Source: Streptococcus sanguinis (GTDB lineage: Bacteria; Bacillota; Bacilli; Lactobacillales; Streptococcaceae). Taken from it: a DNA stretch of 64,000 nucleotides. The notes beneath the pieces are model-generated. The model had not been told where the DNA came from and searched no databases. It was given only the letters and a program-made list of their open reading frames with translations. The stretch lies in NCBI RefSeq assembly GCF_026781265.1, contig NZ_JAKUVC010000004.1:62001-126000 (forward strand), read 5' to 3'. Below, piece by piece: positions 36,096 through 45,660 of this stretch (positions are counted from its first letter, which is position 1; each line of letters opens with the position of its first letter). The position numbers and the translations under genes are program-made.

Positions 36096-36752
36096 ATGGC
36101 AGTTAAAGATTTTATGACGCGTAAGGTGGTTTATATCAGCCCTAATACAACGATTGCTCATGCGGCAGATATGATGCGTGAGCAGAAACTCCACCGTCTG
36201 CCAGTGATTGAGAATGACCAATTAGTGGGACTGGTGACTGAAGGAACAATTGCAGAAGCTAGTCCGTCTAAGGCAACGAGTCTGTCCATTTATGAGATGA
36301 ACTATCTTCTTAACAAAACAAAAGTTGGTGATGTTATGATTCGTGATGTGGTCACAATCTCTCAGTTTGCCAGTCTGGAAGATGCGACCTATCTGATGTT
36401 GAAAAATAAGATTGGTATCTTGCCTGTCGTAGACAATGAGCAACTTTACGGTGTTATTACTGACCGTGATATTTTCAAGGCTTTCTTAGAAGTATCTGGC
36501 TATGGTGAAGAGGGAGTCCGTCTGCGCTTTGTCACTGAGAATAAGGTGGGGGTTCTTGAGCAGATAATCCGTCTTCTGGTGGAAGAAAATCTCAACATCT
36601 CCAATACCGTCAATATCCCACGCAAGGATGGCAAAGTCGTCATTGAAGTACAGTTAGCTGGTAATATAGATACAGCTCTTCTCAAGAAAAAATTTGAAGA
36701 GCATGCGATTGAACTGGCTGAGATTACACATACTTCAGCAAAAGCACTATAA
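36096..36752 (+). CDS. CBS-pair and ACT domain protein (AcuB-like)
   Basis: 218 residues. Two CBS motifs (about 1-60: MAVKDFMTRKVVYISPNTTI; about 75-135: VGDVMIRDVVTISQFASL, VITDRDIFKAFL) and a C-terminal ACT-like domain (about 140-210: RLRFVTENKVGVLEQIIRLL). Such proteins sense adenine nucleotides and amino acids. The acetoin label of AcuB should not be taken as function here. It lies after the liv operon as in pneumococcus, which hints at amino acid regulation. Convergent with yitT, sharing a terminator. Confidence 0.85.
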   Translation: MAVKDFMTRKVVYISPNTTIAHAADMMREQKLHRLPVIENDQLVGLVTEGTIAEASPSKATSLSIYEMNYLLNKTKVGDVMIRDVVTISQFASLEDATYLMLKNKIGILPVVDNEQLYGVITDRDIFKAFLEVSGYGEEGVRLRFVTENKVGVLEQIIRLLVEENLNISNTVNIPRKDGKVVIEVQLAGNIDTALLKKKFEEHAIELAEITHTSAKAL

Positions 36753-36759
36753 GCGATAA

Positions 36760-36788
36760 AAAAAGCCTCATCATTGGATGAGGTTTTT
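36760..36788. terminator. Bidirectional terminator between CBS-ACT gene and yitT-like gene
   Basis: CCTCATC (36766-36772) pairs with GATGAGG (36777-36783), extended by an A-run before and a T-run after, so it serves both convergent genes. It ends beside the stop of the minus-strand gene. Confidence 0.85.
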
Positions 36789-37674
36789 AACGTACAATAG
36801 GTTGTTTGTTGGCATCTAAAGTGAAGCCTTCGCCCAAGATCTCATGGGCTTCGGTAATAGTTGTAAAGGCAAATGGGTCGACTTGGTTAATAAGTTTCTT
36901 CATTTGTTGCATTTCGTTACGGGAAACAACACAGTAGACAATCTGCAAGTCCTGCTTGCTATAGAAGCCTTGCCCCTTGAGGTAGGTCACTCCACGATCC
37001 AGCTTGTTATTGATAGCTTCAGCCAGTTCTGCCGGTTTGCTGGTAACGATAAGGAATCCTTTGCCGGCAAAGCCTCCTTCTGCAATCAGGTCAATGACGC
37101 GGGAGGTGATAAAGACAAACATCAGAGTGTAAGATACCATACGTAAATCTTTGAAGACTAGGAGAACCAAAGTAATGACTACAAAGTCAACCGTCAGCAT
37201 GAGTCTGCCCATGGAAATGCTAGTGTATTTATTGAAGATGCGGGCTACAATGTCGGTACCGCCCGTCGTTCCGCCAGCATTGAAGATGATGCCCAGTCCA
37301 ATCCCCATAACAATCCCCGTTCCAAGACAGGCCAGTAAGACATCGCCGTCCAGAGCTGAGATAAAATAGTCTTGCAGGTGTTTAGAAGCTGGCAGCATTT
37401 CAAAAATCTTGAGCCAAGCAGACACAGAGAAAGTCCCTAGAATGCTGAGGTATAGGGTTCTCGAACCCAGTAGCTTCCATGCAATAATAAAGAGAGGAAT
37501 GTTAATCACTAGGTTGGTCGTCGAGACAGGGATTTTAAATAGATAGTAGGTAATCAAGGTCAGACCCGTTGCTCCGCCCTCATACAAATGAAAGGGAATG
37601 ACCAAATAATGAATCCCAAAAGAAAAAATTCCAGCCCCAAAAATGATGGCCAGTACGTTTTTTAATTTAAACAT
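36787..37674 (-). CDS. YitT family membrane protein (DUF161/DUF2179)
   Basis: 295 residues: five or six membrane segments in the first 190 (YitT_membrane repeats; FHLYEGGATGLTLITYYLF and GIIFNAGGTTGGTDIVARI are the typical repeats), then a soluble DUF2179 domain (about 215-290: KGFLIVTSKPAELAEAIN, RGVTYLKGQGFYSKQDLQI). The function is unknown, and the soluble domain resembles a ligand-binding regulator. AGGAGG lies six bases before ATG 37674. It is monocistronic. Confidence 0.88.
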   Translation of the reverse strand: MFKLKNVLAIIFGAGIFSFGIHYLVIPFHLYEGGATGLTLITYYLFKIPVSTTNLVINIPLFIIAWKLLGSRTLYLSILGTFSVSAWLKIFEMLPASKHLQDYFISALDGDVLLACLGTGIVMGIGLGIIFNAGGTTGGTDIVARIFNKYTSISMGRLMLTVDFVVITLVLLVFKDLRMVSYTLMFVFITSRVIDLIAEGGFAGKGFLIVTSKPAELAEAINNKLDRGVTYLKGQGFYSKQDLQIVYCVVSRNEMQQMKKLINQVDPFAFTTITEAHEILGEGFTLDANKQPIVR

Positions 37675-37986
37675 AACATCCTCCTAAATCGATTTCCAGA
37701 AATTTATTCTGAATATATTTTACCAAAAATCTAGCCTTTATGAAACACTTTGAAAAAATTTTTAAAGTCTTTTTTTATGATGGGCTTTTAGCTTTTTTTT
37801 TGGTAAAATAAACAATAGATAAAAAAGAGTGGGATGAAAATAATGAGTTGATGGAGTCGCTCTTATCAGGCTGCTCAGCAATGTGGACGAACTCTGAAAA
37901 GTAGCTTATACCAAGCTTTAGAGCAATTCGCATCTGCATTTTCTTATAAAGATTAAGAAATTAGAAGTTAGAGATTAAAGGTAACG
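37675..37986. other. Intergenic stretch upstream of tmk
   Basis: 312 bp without an ORF of note. It carries divergent AT-rich promoter sequence (TGGTAAAAT near 37801-37809 toward tmk) and, at 37827-37837, GAGTGGGATGA, an exact 11-base copy of the sequence in the livJ-livH spacer. No terminator or structured RNA is evident. Confidence 0.4.
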
Positions 37987-38625
37987 ATGAAAAATGGTAT
38001 TTTGATTTCGCTGGAAGGCCCGGAAGGGGCTGGAAAGTCGAGTGTGTTGGAAGCCCTGCTTCCTTTTTTGAAAAATTATGGCACTGGTCTGATTACGACG
38101 CGGGAGCCGGGCGGTGTCCAGATTGCGGAGGCTATTCGTGAAGTGATTTTGAAACCTAGTCATACGGCAATGGATGCAAAGACTGAGCTCTTGCTGTACA
38201 TTGCCAGCCGCCGCCAGCACTTGGCTGAGCGAGTTTTACCAGCTATGGAGCAAGGGAAAATCGTCTTGATGGACCGTTTTATCGATAGTTCGGTGGCCTA
38301 TCAAGGCTACGGACGTGGTCTTGATGTTGCTGATATTGAGTGGCTCAATCAGTTTGCGACAGACGGACTCAAGCCTGATTTGACCCTTTATTTTGATATT
38401 GATGTGGAAGAAGGGTTGGCGCGAATCGCTAGGAGTGAGAGCCGAGAGGTGAATCGGCTTGATCTGGAGGGTTTGGACTTGCATCAGCGGGTTCGGCAGG
38501 GCTATTTGGCGATTCTTGATAAAGAGCCCGAGCGCTTCGTCAAGGTGGATGCCAGCCAACCTTTGGATAAGGTAGTGGCTGATAGTTTGGCCATCATTCA
38601 GGAACGATTTGGGAATCCGTCATGA
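37987..38625 (+). CDS. tmk: Thymidylate kinase
   Basis: Phosphorylates dTMP to dTDP. 212 residues. P-loop GPEGAGKSS at 11-19, the DR(Y/F) motif in [18 protein letters not shown], and [12 protein letters not shown] for substrate binding. It is the first of a conserved replication/translation cluster tmk-holB-yabA-rsmI; its last four bases overlap the holB start. Confidence 0.97.
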   Translation: MKNGILISLEGPEGAGKSSVLEALLPFLKNYGTGLITTREPGGVQIAEAIREVILKPSHTAMDAKTELLLYIASRRQHLAERVLPAMEQGKIVLMDRFIDSSVAYQGYGRGLDVADIEWLNQFATDGLKPDLTLYFDIDVEEGLARIARSESREVNRLDLEGLDLHQRVRQGYLAILDKEPERFVKVDASQPLDKVVADSLAIIQERFGNPS

Positions 38626-39512
38626 AGATAAAAGATTTACAGCAAAGCCAGCCCAGCTTGTTTGAGCAGTTTCAGCATATTTTGGAACAGAGTCGGCTTA
38701 GTCACGCCTACTTGTTTACCGGAGCTTTTGGCAGTTTTGAAATGGCTCAAATCCTGTCCCAGAGTCTCTTTTGCGAGAATAAGCAAGGCGTCTGGCCTTG
38801 TCAGTCTTGTCGTTCTTGTCGTTTGATTGCAGAGGAAGATTTTTCTGATGTAACTGTGGTGCGACCAGTTAATAACATTATCAAAACAGACCGAGTTCGG
38901 GAGCTGGTCCGAAATTTCTCTCAAAGTGGCTTAGAAGGCAGTCGGCAGGCTTTCATTATCTGCGATGCGGATCGGATGCACGTAAATGCAGCCAATTCCT
39001 TGCTCAAAGTCATTGAGGAGCCACAGAGCGAGATTTATATCTTTCTCTTGACTGCTGATGAACAGTTGATTCTGCCGACGATTCGAAGTCGGACTCAGGT
39101 TTATCATTTCTTGAAAAATACAGCTGCTCTGCAGCACAGTTTGGAACAGGATGGCTTGATTAAAAGTCGAGCGGAGCTACTAGCTGCTTATAGTCAGACT
39201 CAGTCAGAAGCGGCTAGCTTGGCTCATAATAATGCCTTTTTTGAATTAGTCAGCGAATGCGAGCGCTTTGTCAAGGATTTTCATACTCGCTCCAGTCAGG
39301 CATTTCTGCAGGTTTCGCGTCTGGCAAAGCTGGCTGATGATAAGGAGAAGCAGGAACAGGTCTTCAAGCTCTTGGAAGTGTTATTTTATAAGGACATAGC
39401 AACAGAAAGCGGTCGACAGGCCTTGGAGCAGCTTTTGCTGGCTCGGAAGATGTGGCGGGCCAATGTATCTTTTCAAAACGCTTTAGAATATATGACTTTG
39501 AAGGGAAAGTAA
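38622..39512 (+). CDS. holB: DNA polymerase III subunit delta prime
   Basis: 296 residues, clamp-loader subunit. AAA+ core with the zinc module C51, C60, C63, C66 ([16 protein letters not shown]). The P-loop position reads GAFGSFEMA and lacks the Lys-Thr pair, as expected of a non-hydrolysing delta prime. The sensor region [11 protein letters not shown] (about 124-134) is conserved. It overlaps tmk by four bases. Confidence 0.93.
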   Translation: MKIKDLQQSQPSLFEQFQHILEQSRLSHAYLFTGAFGSFEMAQILSQSLFCENKQGVWPCQSCRSCRLIAEEDFSDVTVVRPVNNIIKTDRVRELVRNFSQSGLEGSRQAFIICDADRMHVNAANSLLKVIEEPQSEIYIFLLTADEQLILPTIRSRTQVYHFLKNTAALQHSLEQDGLIKSRAELLAAYSQTQSEAASLAHNNAFFELVSECERFVKDFHTRSSQAFLQVSRLAKLADDKEKQEQVFKLLEVLFYKDIATESGRQALEQLLLARKMWRANVSFQNALEYMTLKGK

Positions 39513-39536
39513 AAAGAGTCAGCACAGGAGTATAAA

Positions 39537-39854
39537 ATGGATAAAAAAGACTTATTTGACGCCTTGGATAATTTTTCACAGACGCTTTTAGTGACTCTTG
39601 CTGAGGTGGAAGCTGTCAAGAAAAATCTCAAGAGTGTGGTAGAGGAAAATATTGCTCTGCATTTGGAAAATGACAAGCTGAGGGAGCGCTTGGGAGAGGT
39701 GGAGAAGGAAGCTCCAACCAAGACCAAGAAAAACCGAGATAATCTGCGTAAGCTTTACTATGACGGCTTTCATGTCTGTACGGATTTCTATGGTCAGCGC
39801 CGGGAGAATGACGCAGAGTGCATGTTCTGCGATGAATTGTTATTTAGGGAGTAG
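39537..39854 (+). CDS. yabA: Replication initiation control protein YabA
   Basis: 105 residues. An N-terminal leucine-zipper-like coiled coil (about 1-60) allows tetramers, and a C-terminal zinc motif [14 protein letters not shown] (about 81-101) binds DnaA and the clamp DnaN. YabA limits over-initiation of replication. CAGGAG precedes ATG 39537. The rsmI ATG starts two bases after its stop. Confidence 0.92.
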   Translation: MDKKDLFDALDNFSQTLLVTLAEVEAVKKNLKSVVEENIALHLENDKLRERLGEVEKEAPTKTKKNRDNLRKLYYDGFHVCTDFYGQRRENDAECMFCDELLFRE

Positions 39855-39856
39855 TG

Positions 39857-40723
39857 ATGCAGGTTCAAAAAAGTTTTAAGGGCGAAACTGCCTATGGCAA
39901 GCTTTATCTGGTAGCGACTCCTATCGGAAATCTGGATGATATGAGCATCCGTATGGTCAATACCCTTAAAGAGGTTGATAGGATTGCTGCTGAAGATACG
40001 AGAAATACAGGCCTGCTGCTCAAGCATTTTGAGATTGAGACTAAACAGATCAGTTTTCACGAGCACAACGCCAAGGAGAAAATTCCAGTTCTCTTGGGTA
40101 TGCTTCAAAGTGGAAATGATATAGCCCAGGTTTCGGATGCTGGTCTGCCGAGTATTTCTGATCCTGGACATGATTTGGTTCAGGCAGCGCTAGATGCTGG
40201 AATTACTGTAGTGCCAATTCCTGGTCCTAGTGCTGGAATAACAGCCTTGATTGCTAGCGGATTGGCTCCCCAACCGCATATTTTCTATGGCTTTCTGCCT
40301 AGAAAGGCTGGCCAGCAGAAGGAATTTTTCACTAGCAAAAAATCCTATCCTGAGACCCAGATTTTCTACGAATCCCCTCACCGGGTTCGGGCTACGCTGG
40401 AAAACATGCTGGCAGTTTATGGTGACCGCCAAGTCGTATTGGTGCGCGAGCTGACTAAGATTCATGAAGAGTATCAGCGAGGTTTGATTTCAGACTTGTT
40501 GGCCTATACGGCTGAACATCCGCCCAAAGGAGAGTGTCTCTTGATTGTAGCTGGGGCGGCAGAAGATGCTCGACAAGAAATATCTCAAGAGCAGATCCTA
40601 ACCGAAATTCATCTTTTAGTTGAAGCCGGCAGCAAAAAAAATCAGGCCATCAAGGAAGTGGCCAAAAAATACGGCAGGAACAAGAGCGAGCTCTATGCGG
40701 TTTATCATGAAAATAAGGATTGA
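39857..40723 (+). CDS. rsmI: 16S rRNA (cytidine(1402)-2'-O)-methyltransferase
   Basis: 288 residues of the tetrapyrrole-methylase-like fold. LYLVATPIGNLDDMS (about 17-31), AAEDTRNTG, SDAGLPSISDPG (about 96-107) and PIPGPSAGITALIASG are the RsmI signatures. It modifies C1402 in the ribosomal P site. Start at ATG 39857, not the adjacent GTG 39854; GGGAG of yabA is the ribosome-binding site. It ends the tmk cluster. Confidence 0.95.
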   Translation: MQVQKSFKGETAYGKLYLVATPIGNLDDMSIRMVNTLKEVDRIAAEDTRNTGLLLKHFEIETKQISFHEHNAKEKIPVLLGMLQSGNDIAQVSDAGLPSISDPGHDLVQAALDAGITVVPIPGPSAGITALIASGLAPQPHIFYGFLPRKAGQQKEFFTSKKSYPETQIFYESPHRVRATLENMLAVYGDRQVVLVRELTKIHEEYQRGLISDLLAYTAEHPPKGECLLIVAGAAEDARQEISQEQILTEIHLLVEAGSKKNQAIKEVAKKYGRNKSELYAVYHENKD

Positions 40724-40808
40724 TAGGAACTCAGAAATTTCTCAATACAACCAGTTGTCTCTTTTAGAATTGGAAAAAGCGTAACTCAGCTTTTTAGTAA
40801 GACTATTT

Positions 40809-40837
40809 AATCCTGACTTAAACTCAGGATTTTTTAT
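40809..40837 (+). terminator. Terminator of the tmk-rsmI cluster
   Basis: AATCCTGA (40809-40816) and TCAGGATT (40824-40831) form an eight-pair stem followed by TTTTT. Confidence 0.85.
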
Positions 40838-40981
40838 TATCTGGATTAGACAGTTGGTTTTGCTTATCTATATTTCAACAATGTTCGGGAATTGGCTAAA
40901 AAAGTGCTAGATTTCTGAAATAAAATAGATATTTTCTAAACTTTGTGATATGATATACAAAATAAATTTTGGAGGTAGGAT

Positions 40982-42073
40982 ATGACGATTTACAATTTTT
41001 CTGCTGGACCGGCAGTATTGCCCAAGGAAGTCTTGAAAAAAGCTCAGGCTGAGTTTTTAGACTATGCCCAAAGTGGCATGAGTGTGATGGAGCTGTCCCA
41101 CCGATCCAAGGAATTTGACGATATTATCAAAGAAGCTGAGAGCTTGCTGCGTGAGCTCATGGATATTCCGGACAATTACCGCGTGCTCTTCTTGCAGGGT
41201 GGAGCTTCTACTCAGTTTAGTATGATTCCCCTTAATCTAGCACAAGGCGGCAAGGCCTATTACCTAGTGGCTGGATCTTGGGGAAAGAAAGCTTACACCG
41301 AAGCAATCAAGCTGTCTAAGTTCATTCCATTTGAGCCTATTCTTTTGGCTTCATCAGAGGATTTAAATTACACGGAAATTCCTTCTTTTGATGAAAAGGA
41401 GATTGATCCGCAGGCGGCTTATGTGCATCTGACAACCAATAATACTATTGAAGGAACGGCTATTTATGATCTGCCAGCGACCAATGGCGTACCGATTGTG
41501 GCGGACATGTCTTCTAATATCCTGGCTGCTCAGTACCGAGTAGAGGATTTCGGTTTGATTTATGCTGGGGCTCAGAAGAATATCGGACCTGCTGGCGTGA
41601 CAGTTGTTATCATCCGAGAAGACCTACTGGATGACGAACCAGTTCTATCTAGCATGTTGGATTACCGCATTCAGGCGGACAATGGCTCTCTTTACAATAC
41701 ACCACCAACTTTTGCCATCTATATGGCCAAACTGGTCTTTGAGTGGGTCAAGGAGCTGGGTGGTGTGGCAGAAATGGAAAAGCGCAACCGTGAAAAATCA
41801 GGCCTTTTGTACGACTTCATTGAGCAGTCTGACTTTTATCGCAGTCCAGTCCGTTACAAGGAGCAGCGCTCAGTAGCCAATATTCCCTTTGTATCACCAA
41901 CTCTAGAGCTGGACGCCAAGTTTAACAAAGAGGCTGCAGCAGCGGGATTCAAGAATATCAAGGGGCACCGCAGCGTAGGCGGCATGAGAGCTAGTCTCTA
42001 CAATGCCTTTCCGCTCCAAGGTGTCAAGGACTTGATTGCCTTTATGCAGAAATTTGAAGAAGAAAATTTTTAA
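40982..42073 (+). CDS. serC: Phosphoserine aminotransferase
   Basis: Second step of serine synthesis: 3-phosphohydroxypyruvate to phosphoserine with glutamate. 363 residues. PLP lysine K199 in [19 protein letters not shown] (6-14) and [11 protein letters not shown] (71-81) are typical. TTGGAGG lies before ATG 40982. serA follows after 12 bp, so the two serine genes form an operon. Confidence 0.96.
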   Translation: MTIYNFSAGPAVLPKEVLKKAQAEFLDYAQSGMSVMELSHRSKEFDDIIKEAESLLRELMDIPDNYRVLFLQGGASTQFSMIPLNLAQGGKAYYLVAGSWGKKAYTEAIKLSKFIPFEPILLASSEDLNYTEIPSFDEKEIDPQAAYVHLTTNNTIEGTAIYDLPATNGVPIVADMSSNILAAQYRVEDFGLIYAGAQKNIGPAGVTVVIIREDLLDDEPVLSSMLDYRIQADNGSLYNTPPTFAIYMAKLVFEWVKELGGVAEMEKRNREKSGLLYDFIEQSDFYRSPVRYKEQRSVANIPFVSPTLELDAKFNKEAAAAGFKNIKGHRSVGGMRASLYNAFPLQGVKDLIAFMQKFEEENF

Positions 42074-42085
42074 GAGAGGGAAGCT

Positions 42086-43261
42086 ATGGTCTTTAGTGTC
42101 AAAACCTTTAACAACATCAATCAAATCGGGCTCAAGGAGCTGGGCAATGCTTTTCAGATTGACGGAGACAAGTCTGACAATCCGGATGCTTATATCCTAC
42201 GTAGTCAAAACCTGCATGGACAGGAATTTCCAAGCAAGCTCAAAGCCATTGCGCGGGCAGGTGCAGGAACCAATAATATTCCCGTAGATCAGGCAACGGC
42301 TCAGGGAATCGTGGTCTTCAACACTCCAGGAGCTAATGCCAATGCGGTGAAAGAAGCTGTCTTGGCTTCCATTCTCCTGTCCGCGCGTGACTATATCGCA
42401 GCTAACAGTTGGGCTAACGGCCTTTCTGGCGACGATGTTCCCAAGCAAGTGGAAGCTGGTAAGAAGCAGTTTGCTGGGACAGAGATTTCAGACAAGACTT
42501 TGGGAGTCATTGGTCTGGGAGCTATCGGAGGCCGTATTGCCAACGATGCCTATCGTCTGGGGATGAACGTCCTTGGCTATGATCCTTATGTATCCATTGA
42601 AACAGCTTGGAATATCTCTAGCCATGTCAAGCGGGTAGCGGATATTAAGGAAATCTTTGAGAAGAGTGATTATATCACTATCCACGTGCCCCTGACTGAG
42701 GATACACGCGCTACTTTTGATCAGGCTGCTTTTGGTCTTATGCAAAAGGGAACAACCCTCATCAACTTTGCCCGTGGAGAGCTGGTGGACAATGCTGCCC
42801 TCTTTGAAGCCATAGAAGCTGGTGTAGTCAAACGCTATATCACAGACTTTGGTGTAGAAGAGCTGCTCCGTCATCCGCAGATTACAGTCTTTCCGCATCT
42901 GGGCGGCTCGACAGAGGAAGCTGAGCTCAACTGTGCCATTATGGCTGGGAAAACCATTCGCCGTTTCATGGAAACAGGAGAGATTATCAACTCTGTGAAT
43001 TTCCCTAATGTCCGTCAGGCTCTCTCAGCCCCTTATCGGATTACCCTGATTAACAAAAATGTACCGAATATTGTAGCTCGGATTTCAACAGCAGTCAGTG
43101 ATTTGAATATCAATATTGATAATATCATCAATCGTTCCAAAGGCGATTATGCCTATACTTTGCTGGATCTGGATGAGTCGGACGAAAGCAAGATTCAGGA
43201 GCTGGTTGATAAATTTGAGAATAGCGACAATATTGTGCGCGTGCGTCTGATTAAAAAGTAA
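42086..43261 (+). CDS. serA: D-3-phosphoglycerate dehydrogenase
   Basis: First step of serine synthesis. 391 residues, the short type. NAD-binding GLGAIGGRIAND (about 142-153), catalytic residues in NFARGELVDN (Arg) and FPHLGGSTEEAE (His/Glu partner), and a C-terminal ACT domain (about 320-391) that usually senses serine. AGAGGGAAG precedes ATG 42086. Operon with serC. Confidence 0.96.
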   Translation: MVFSVKTFNNINQIGLKELGNAFQIDGDKSDNPDAYILRSQNLHGQEFPSKLKAIARAGAGTNNIPVDQATAQGIVVFNTPGANANAVKEAVLASILLSARDYIAANSWANGLSGDDVPKQVEAGKKQFAGTEISDKTLGVIGLGAIGGRIANDAYRLGMNVLGYDPYVSIETAWNISSHVKRVADIKEIFEKSDYITIHVPLTEDTRATFDQAAFGLMQKGTTLINFARGELVDNAALFEAIEAGVVKRYITDFGVEELLRHPQITVFPHLGGSTEEAELNCAIMAGKTIRRFMETGEIINSVNFPNVRQALSAPYRITLINKNVPNIVARISTAVSDLNINIDNIINRSKGDYAYTLLDLDESDESKIQELVDKFENSDNIVRVRLIKK

Positions 43262-43302
43262 TCGAAAAATAGAGGTGTTTCTTTATGGAATGCGTCTGTA
43301 CC

Positions 43303-43333
43303 AGCCGATGAGTCTTTCACTTGTCGGCTTTTT
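43303..43333 (+). terminator. Terminator of serCA
   Basis: AGCCGA (43303-43308) pairs with TCGGCT (43324-43329) across a 15-nt loop, partly closable by G-T pairs, followed by T residues. Confidence 0.7.
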
Positions 43334-43396
43334 CTAATGAGTCTCGGCTTGACAAGAAGGAGCTAGCTGGGCTATCATAGGGACGGAGGAAAAACA

Positions 43397-43750
43397 ATGT
43401 TACAATTTATCGAATACCCAAAATGCTCTACCTGCCGCAAGGCCAAGGCTGAGCTCATTCAATTAGGAGTGGATTTTGAAGCGGTGGATATTGTCCAAAA
43501 TACACCTAGCCGGGACCAGCTCCTAGACTGGATTCAGAACTCAGACTTTGAGCTCAAGGCCTTTTTCAATACCAGCGGACTCAAATACCGTGAACTGGGA
43601 CTAAAAGAACAGGTGCCACATATGACAGCTCAGGAAGCTGCAGATTTATTATCGACAGACGGCATGCTGATTAAACGACCGCTCTTGGTTCGAGATAACC
43701 AAATCTTGCAGATTGGCTACCGGAAGGCGTATGGAGAGTTAGGTTTGTAA
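43397..43750 (+). CDS. ArsC/Spx family thioredoxin-fold protein
   Basis: 117 residues with a CxxC (C10-S-T-C13) at the start of a thioredoxin-like fold, and the ArsC-family marks KRPLLV and FNTSGLKYRELGLK. It could be a reductase of the YffB/ArsC group or a Spx/MgsR-like regulator; length and the Arg-Pro position do not settle it. GGAGG is upstream of ATG 43397. A TTGACA-type promoter lies in the 60 bp before. Confidence 0.8.
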   Translation: MLQFIEYPKCSTCRKAKAELIQLGVDFEAVDIVQNTPSRDQLLDWIQNSDFELKAFFNTSGLKYRELGLKEQVPHMTAQEAADLLSTDGMLIKRPLLVRDNQILQIGYRKAYGELGL

Positions 43751-43844
43751 AGTATTAAGAACAGCTGCATTCTCAATCAAGTTTTTTGGATGCTTCTTCC
43801 TTTCATGATATAATAAATCTATCTCAATCTTAGAAAGAAGAATC

Positions 43845-44474
43845 ATGGTTTTATCAAAAAAACGGGCTCGTCATGTCATTGAAGAGATTATCGCTCTCTT
43901 CCCTGACGCCAAGCCCAGTCTGGATTTTCGCAATCACTTTGAGCTTTTGGTAGCGGTCATGCTGTCGGCTCAGACGACAGATGCTGCGGTCAATAAGGCG
44001 ACGCCAGCTCTGTTTGAAGCCTATCCGAGTCCACAGGATATGGCTAAGGCTGGTGAAGCAGACATTGCTAAATACATCTCCCGCCTAGGCCTCTACCGCA
44101 ACAAGGCCAAGTTTTTGAAGAAATGTGCCCAGCAGCTTTTAGACGACTTTGATGGCCAAGTACCACAAACGCGGGCGGAATTGGAAAGTCTAGCTGGTGT
44201 TGGTCGCAAGACAGCCAATGTAGTCATGAGTGTGGGCTTTGGTATTCCAGCCTTTGCTGTCGATACCCATGTGGAGCGCATCTGCAAGCACCATGATATC
44301 GTAAAAAAGTCGGCAACGCCGCTAGAGGTAGAAAAGCGAGTTATGGATGTCCTTCCACCGGAACGTTGGTTGCCTGCTCATCAGGCCATGATTTACTTTG
44401 GCCGAGCCATCTGTCACCCTAAAAATCCCGAGTGCGATCACTATCCGCAACTCTATAACTTTAAAGACATTTAA
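43845..44474 (+). CDS. nth: Endonuclease III-like DNA glycosylase lacking the iron-sulfur ligands
   Basis: Base-excision repair of oxidised pyrimidines. 209 residues. Helix-hairpin-helix with catalytic lysine K122 in LAGVGRKTANVV and the aspartate D140 in VDTHVERI. The C-terminal cluster normally needs C-X6-C-X2-C-X5-C; here only C190 and C197 are present and the last two positions are not cysteine (ECDHYPQLYNF). The [4Fe-4S] cluster should be absent. GAAAGAAG precedes ATG 43845. It is convergent with the XRE gene, sharing a terminator. Confidence 0.92.
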   Translation: MVLSKKRARHVIEEIIALFPDAKPSLDFRNHFELLVAVMLSAQTTDAAVNKATPALFEAYPSPQDMAKAGEADIAKYISRLGLYRNKAKFLKKCAQQLLDDFDGQVPQTRAELESLAGVGRKTANVVMSVGFGIPAFAVDTHVERICKHHDIVKKSATPLEVEKRVMDVLPPERWLPAHQAMIYFGRAICHPKNPECDHYPQLYNFKDI

Positions 44475-44503
44475 AAAGCGAGGTCTGATGACTTCGCTTT
44501 TAT
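44474..44503. terminator. Bidirectional terminator between nth and the XRE gene
   Basis: AAAAGCGAGGTC (44474-44485) and GACTTCGCTTTT (44490-44501) pair over 12 positions (one G-T) with a TGAT loop. Both stop codons touch the stem. Confidence 0.88.
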
Positions 44504-45093
44504 TTGATAGGGAAGAAAGTAAGTAAGATCCAGTAAAATAGCAGAGCAATAGCGCCAATTCCAAGGCTAAATAGAACAGGAAGGATAATGTTTTGGTAAG
44601 GAGCCTTGCCCCTTTCCTCAGCTTCTTCAATCTCGCTCAGGCTGCGTCCTTGATCATAGGCGACAATCTGTCGATAGGTACGAAGATTATGCTTTTTCTT
44701 GAATTTCTCAATGCGTAGGGCGTAGAACATCGCGATAGCAAAAATCAAGCAACTAATAGCGATGCCGTACCAATCCAAATAAAGAATTAGGGGAATGCTG
44801 ATGATAGGACTGCCAATTAGCAGTAAGCTAAAGACCACTTCATCTTTTTGATAGCGCATAAATTCTTGGTCGTGAATAATTTGTTTCATGGTTTCCAAAT
44901 CTCCTTTGACTAGTTTGTCCAATGACACTTCAAAGACCTTGCTCAGTAAGAGCAGATTTTGAATATCAGGATAGGTTGCGCCGCGTTCCCAGTTGGAAAT
45001 GGATTGACGGCTGACAAAGATTATTTCAGCTAAATCGTCTTGAGATAAATTTTTCTCTTTACGATAGTGCTGGATTTGTTTTCCGACTTGCAT
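44500..45093 (-). CDS. XRE-family membrane-linked transcriptional regulator
   Basis: 197 residues. The HTH domain (about 1-60) has the recognition segment LAEIIFVSRQSISNWERG. The rest carries three or four hydrophobic helices (about 87-125 and 165-195), so the regulator is tethered to the membrane. This HTH-plus-TM type is common in streptococci, often next to transporters, but here no clear partner gene is adjacent. Ligand and targets are unknown. GAGGAA lies before ATG 45093. Confidence 0.83.
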   Translation of the reverse strand: MQVGKQIQHYRKEKNLSQDDLAEIIFVSRQSISNWERGATYPDIQNLLLLSKVFEVSLDKLVKGDLETMKQIIHDQEFMRYQKDEVVFSLLLIGSPIISIPLILYLDWYGIAISCLIFAIAMFYALRIEKFKKKHNLRTYRQIVAYDQGRSLSEIEEAEERGKAPYQNIILPVLFSLGIGAIALLFYWILLTFFPIK

Positions 45094-45235
45094 AAGATTT
45101 CCTCGCTTTCTGATTTTATTCTACTCAATTATACAAAAAATGACTATCAAAATTCTTTGACATGTTGATTTCATGGGATTTAGCAAAGGTTTTTGCCACT
45201 GGATTTACAGGTCTGTCAATTCATGTTTACCTACT

Positions 45236-45262
45236 GAAAAAGAGGCTAGCAGCCTCCTTTTC
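45236..45262 (-). terminator. Terminator of the exoA-VOC operon
   Basis: GAGGCT (45242-45247) and AGCCTC (45251-45256) form the stem with an AGC loop. On the minus strand a T-run (complement of AAAA 45237-45240) follows. Confidence 0.7.
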
Positions 45263-45649
45263 TTATTCACTAAATCTTAAAAAATAACCATCTGGATCCA
45301 AAATCGCAAATTCATGGGGATAAATAAAGCTATCTCCTACTCGAAATTCTCTTTTTGTCAGAGGACGATGGATAGGATAGTCAGCTTCCAGCAGTTTTTG
45401 GTGGAGCTGAGGGACATCCTCGATGCCAAAGGAAATATTGACACCGCGTCCGAAAGGATAGGTCAGTTGGGCTAATTCTTCTGCGCTGCCTTCTTCTAAC
45501 ATGAGTTGGCAGTCTTCAAGCGAGAGGAAGAGAAATTTCTCTTCTGGACGCTCGTATTCGACAGAGAATCCCAGTAAGTCGCAGTAAAAATGGCGTGACT
45601 TTTCGATGTTGGATACCACAAATTCGGGGATGACAGCCTGATAGTCCAT
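45263..45649 (-). CDS. VOC family (glyoxalase/bleomycin-resistance fold) protein
   Basis: 128 residues with two beta-alpha-beta-beta-beta units. It starts YQAVIPEFVVSNIEKSRHFYCDLLGF and ends in the family mark FAILDPDGYFLRF. Such small VOC proteins bind drugs or act as metal enzymes; the activity is unknown. Starts eleven bases after exoA, with AAGGAG before ATG 45649, so it is co-transcribed with exoA. Confidence 0.82.
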   Translation of the reverse strand: MDYQAVIPEFVVSNIEKSRHFYCDLLGFSVEYERPEEKFLFLSLEDCQLMLEEGSAEELAQLTYPFGRGVNISFGIEDVPQLHQKLLEADYPIHRPLTKREFRVGDSFIYPHEFAILDPDGYFLRFSE

Positions 45650-45660
45650 CGCTTTTCTCC

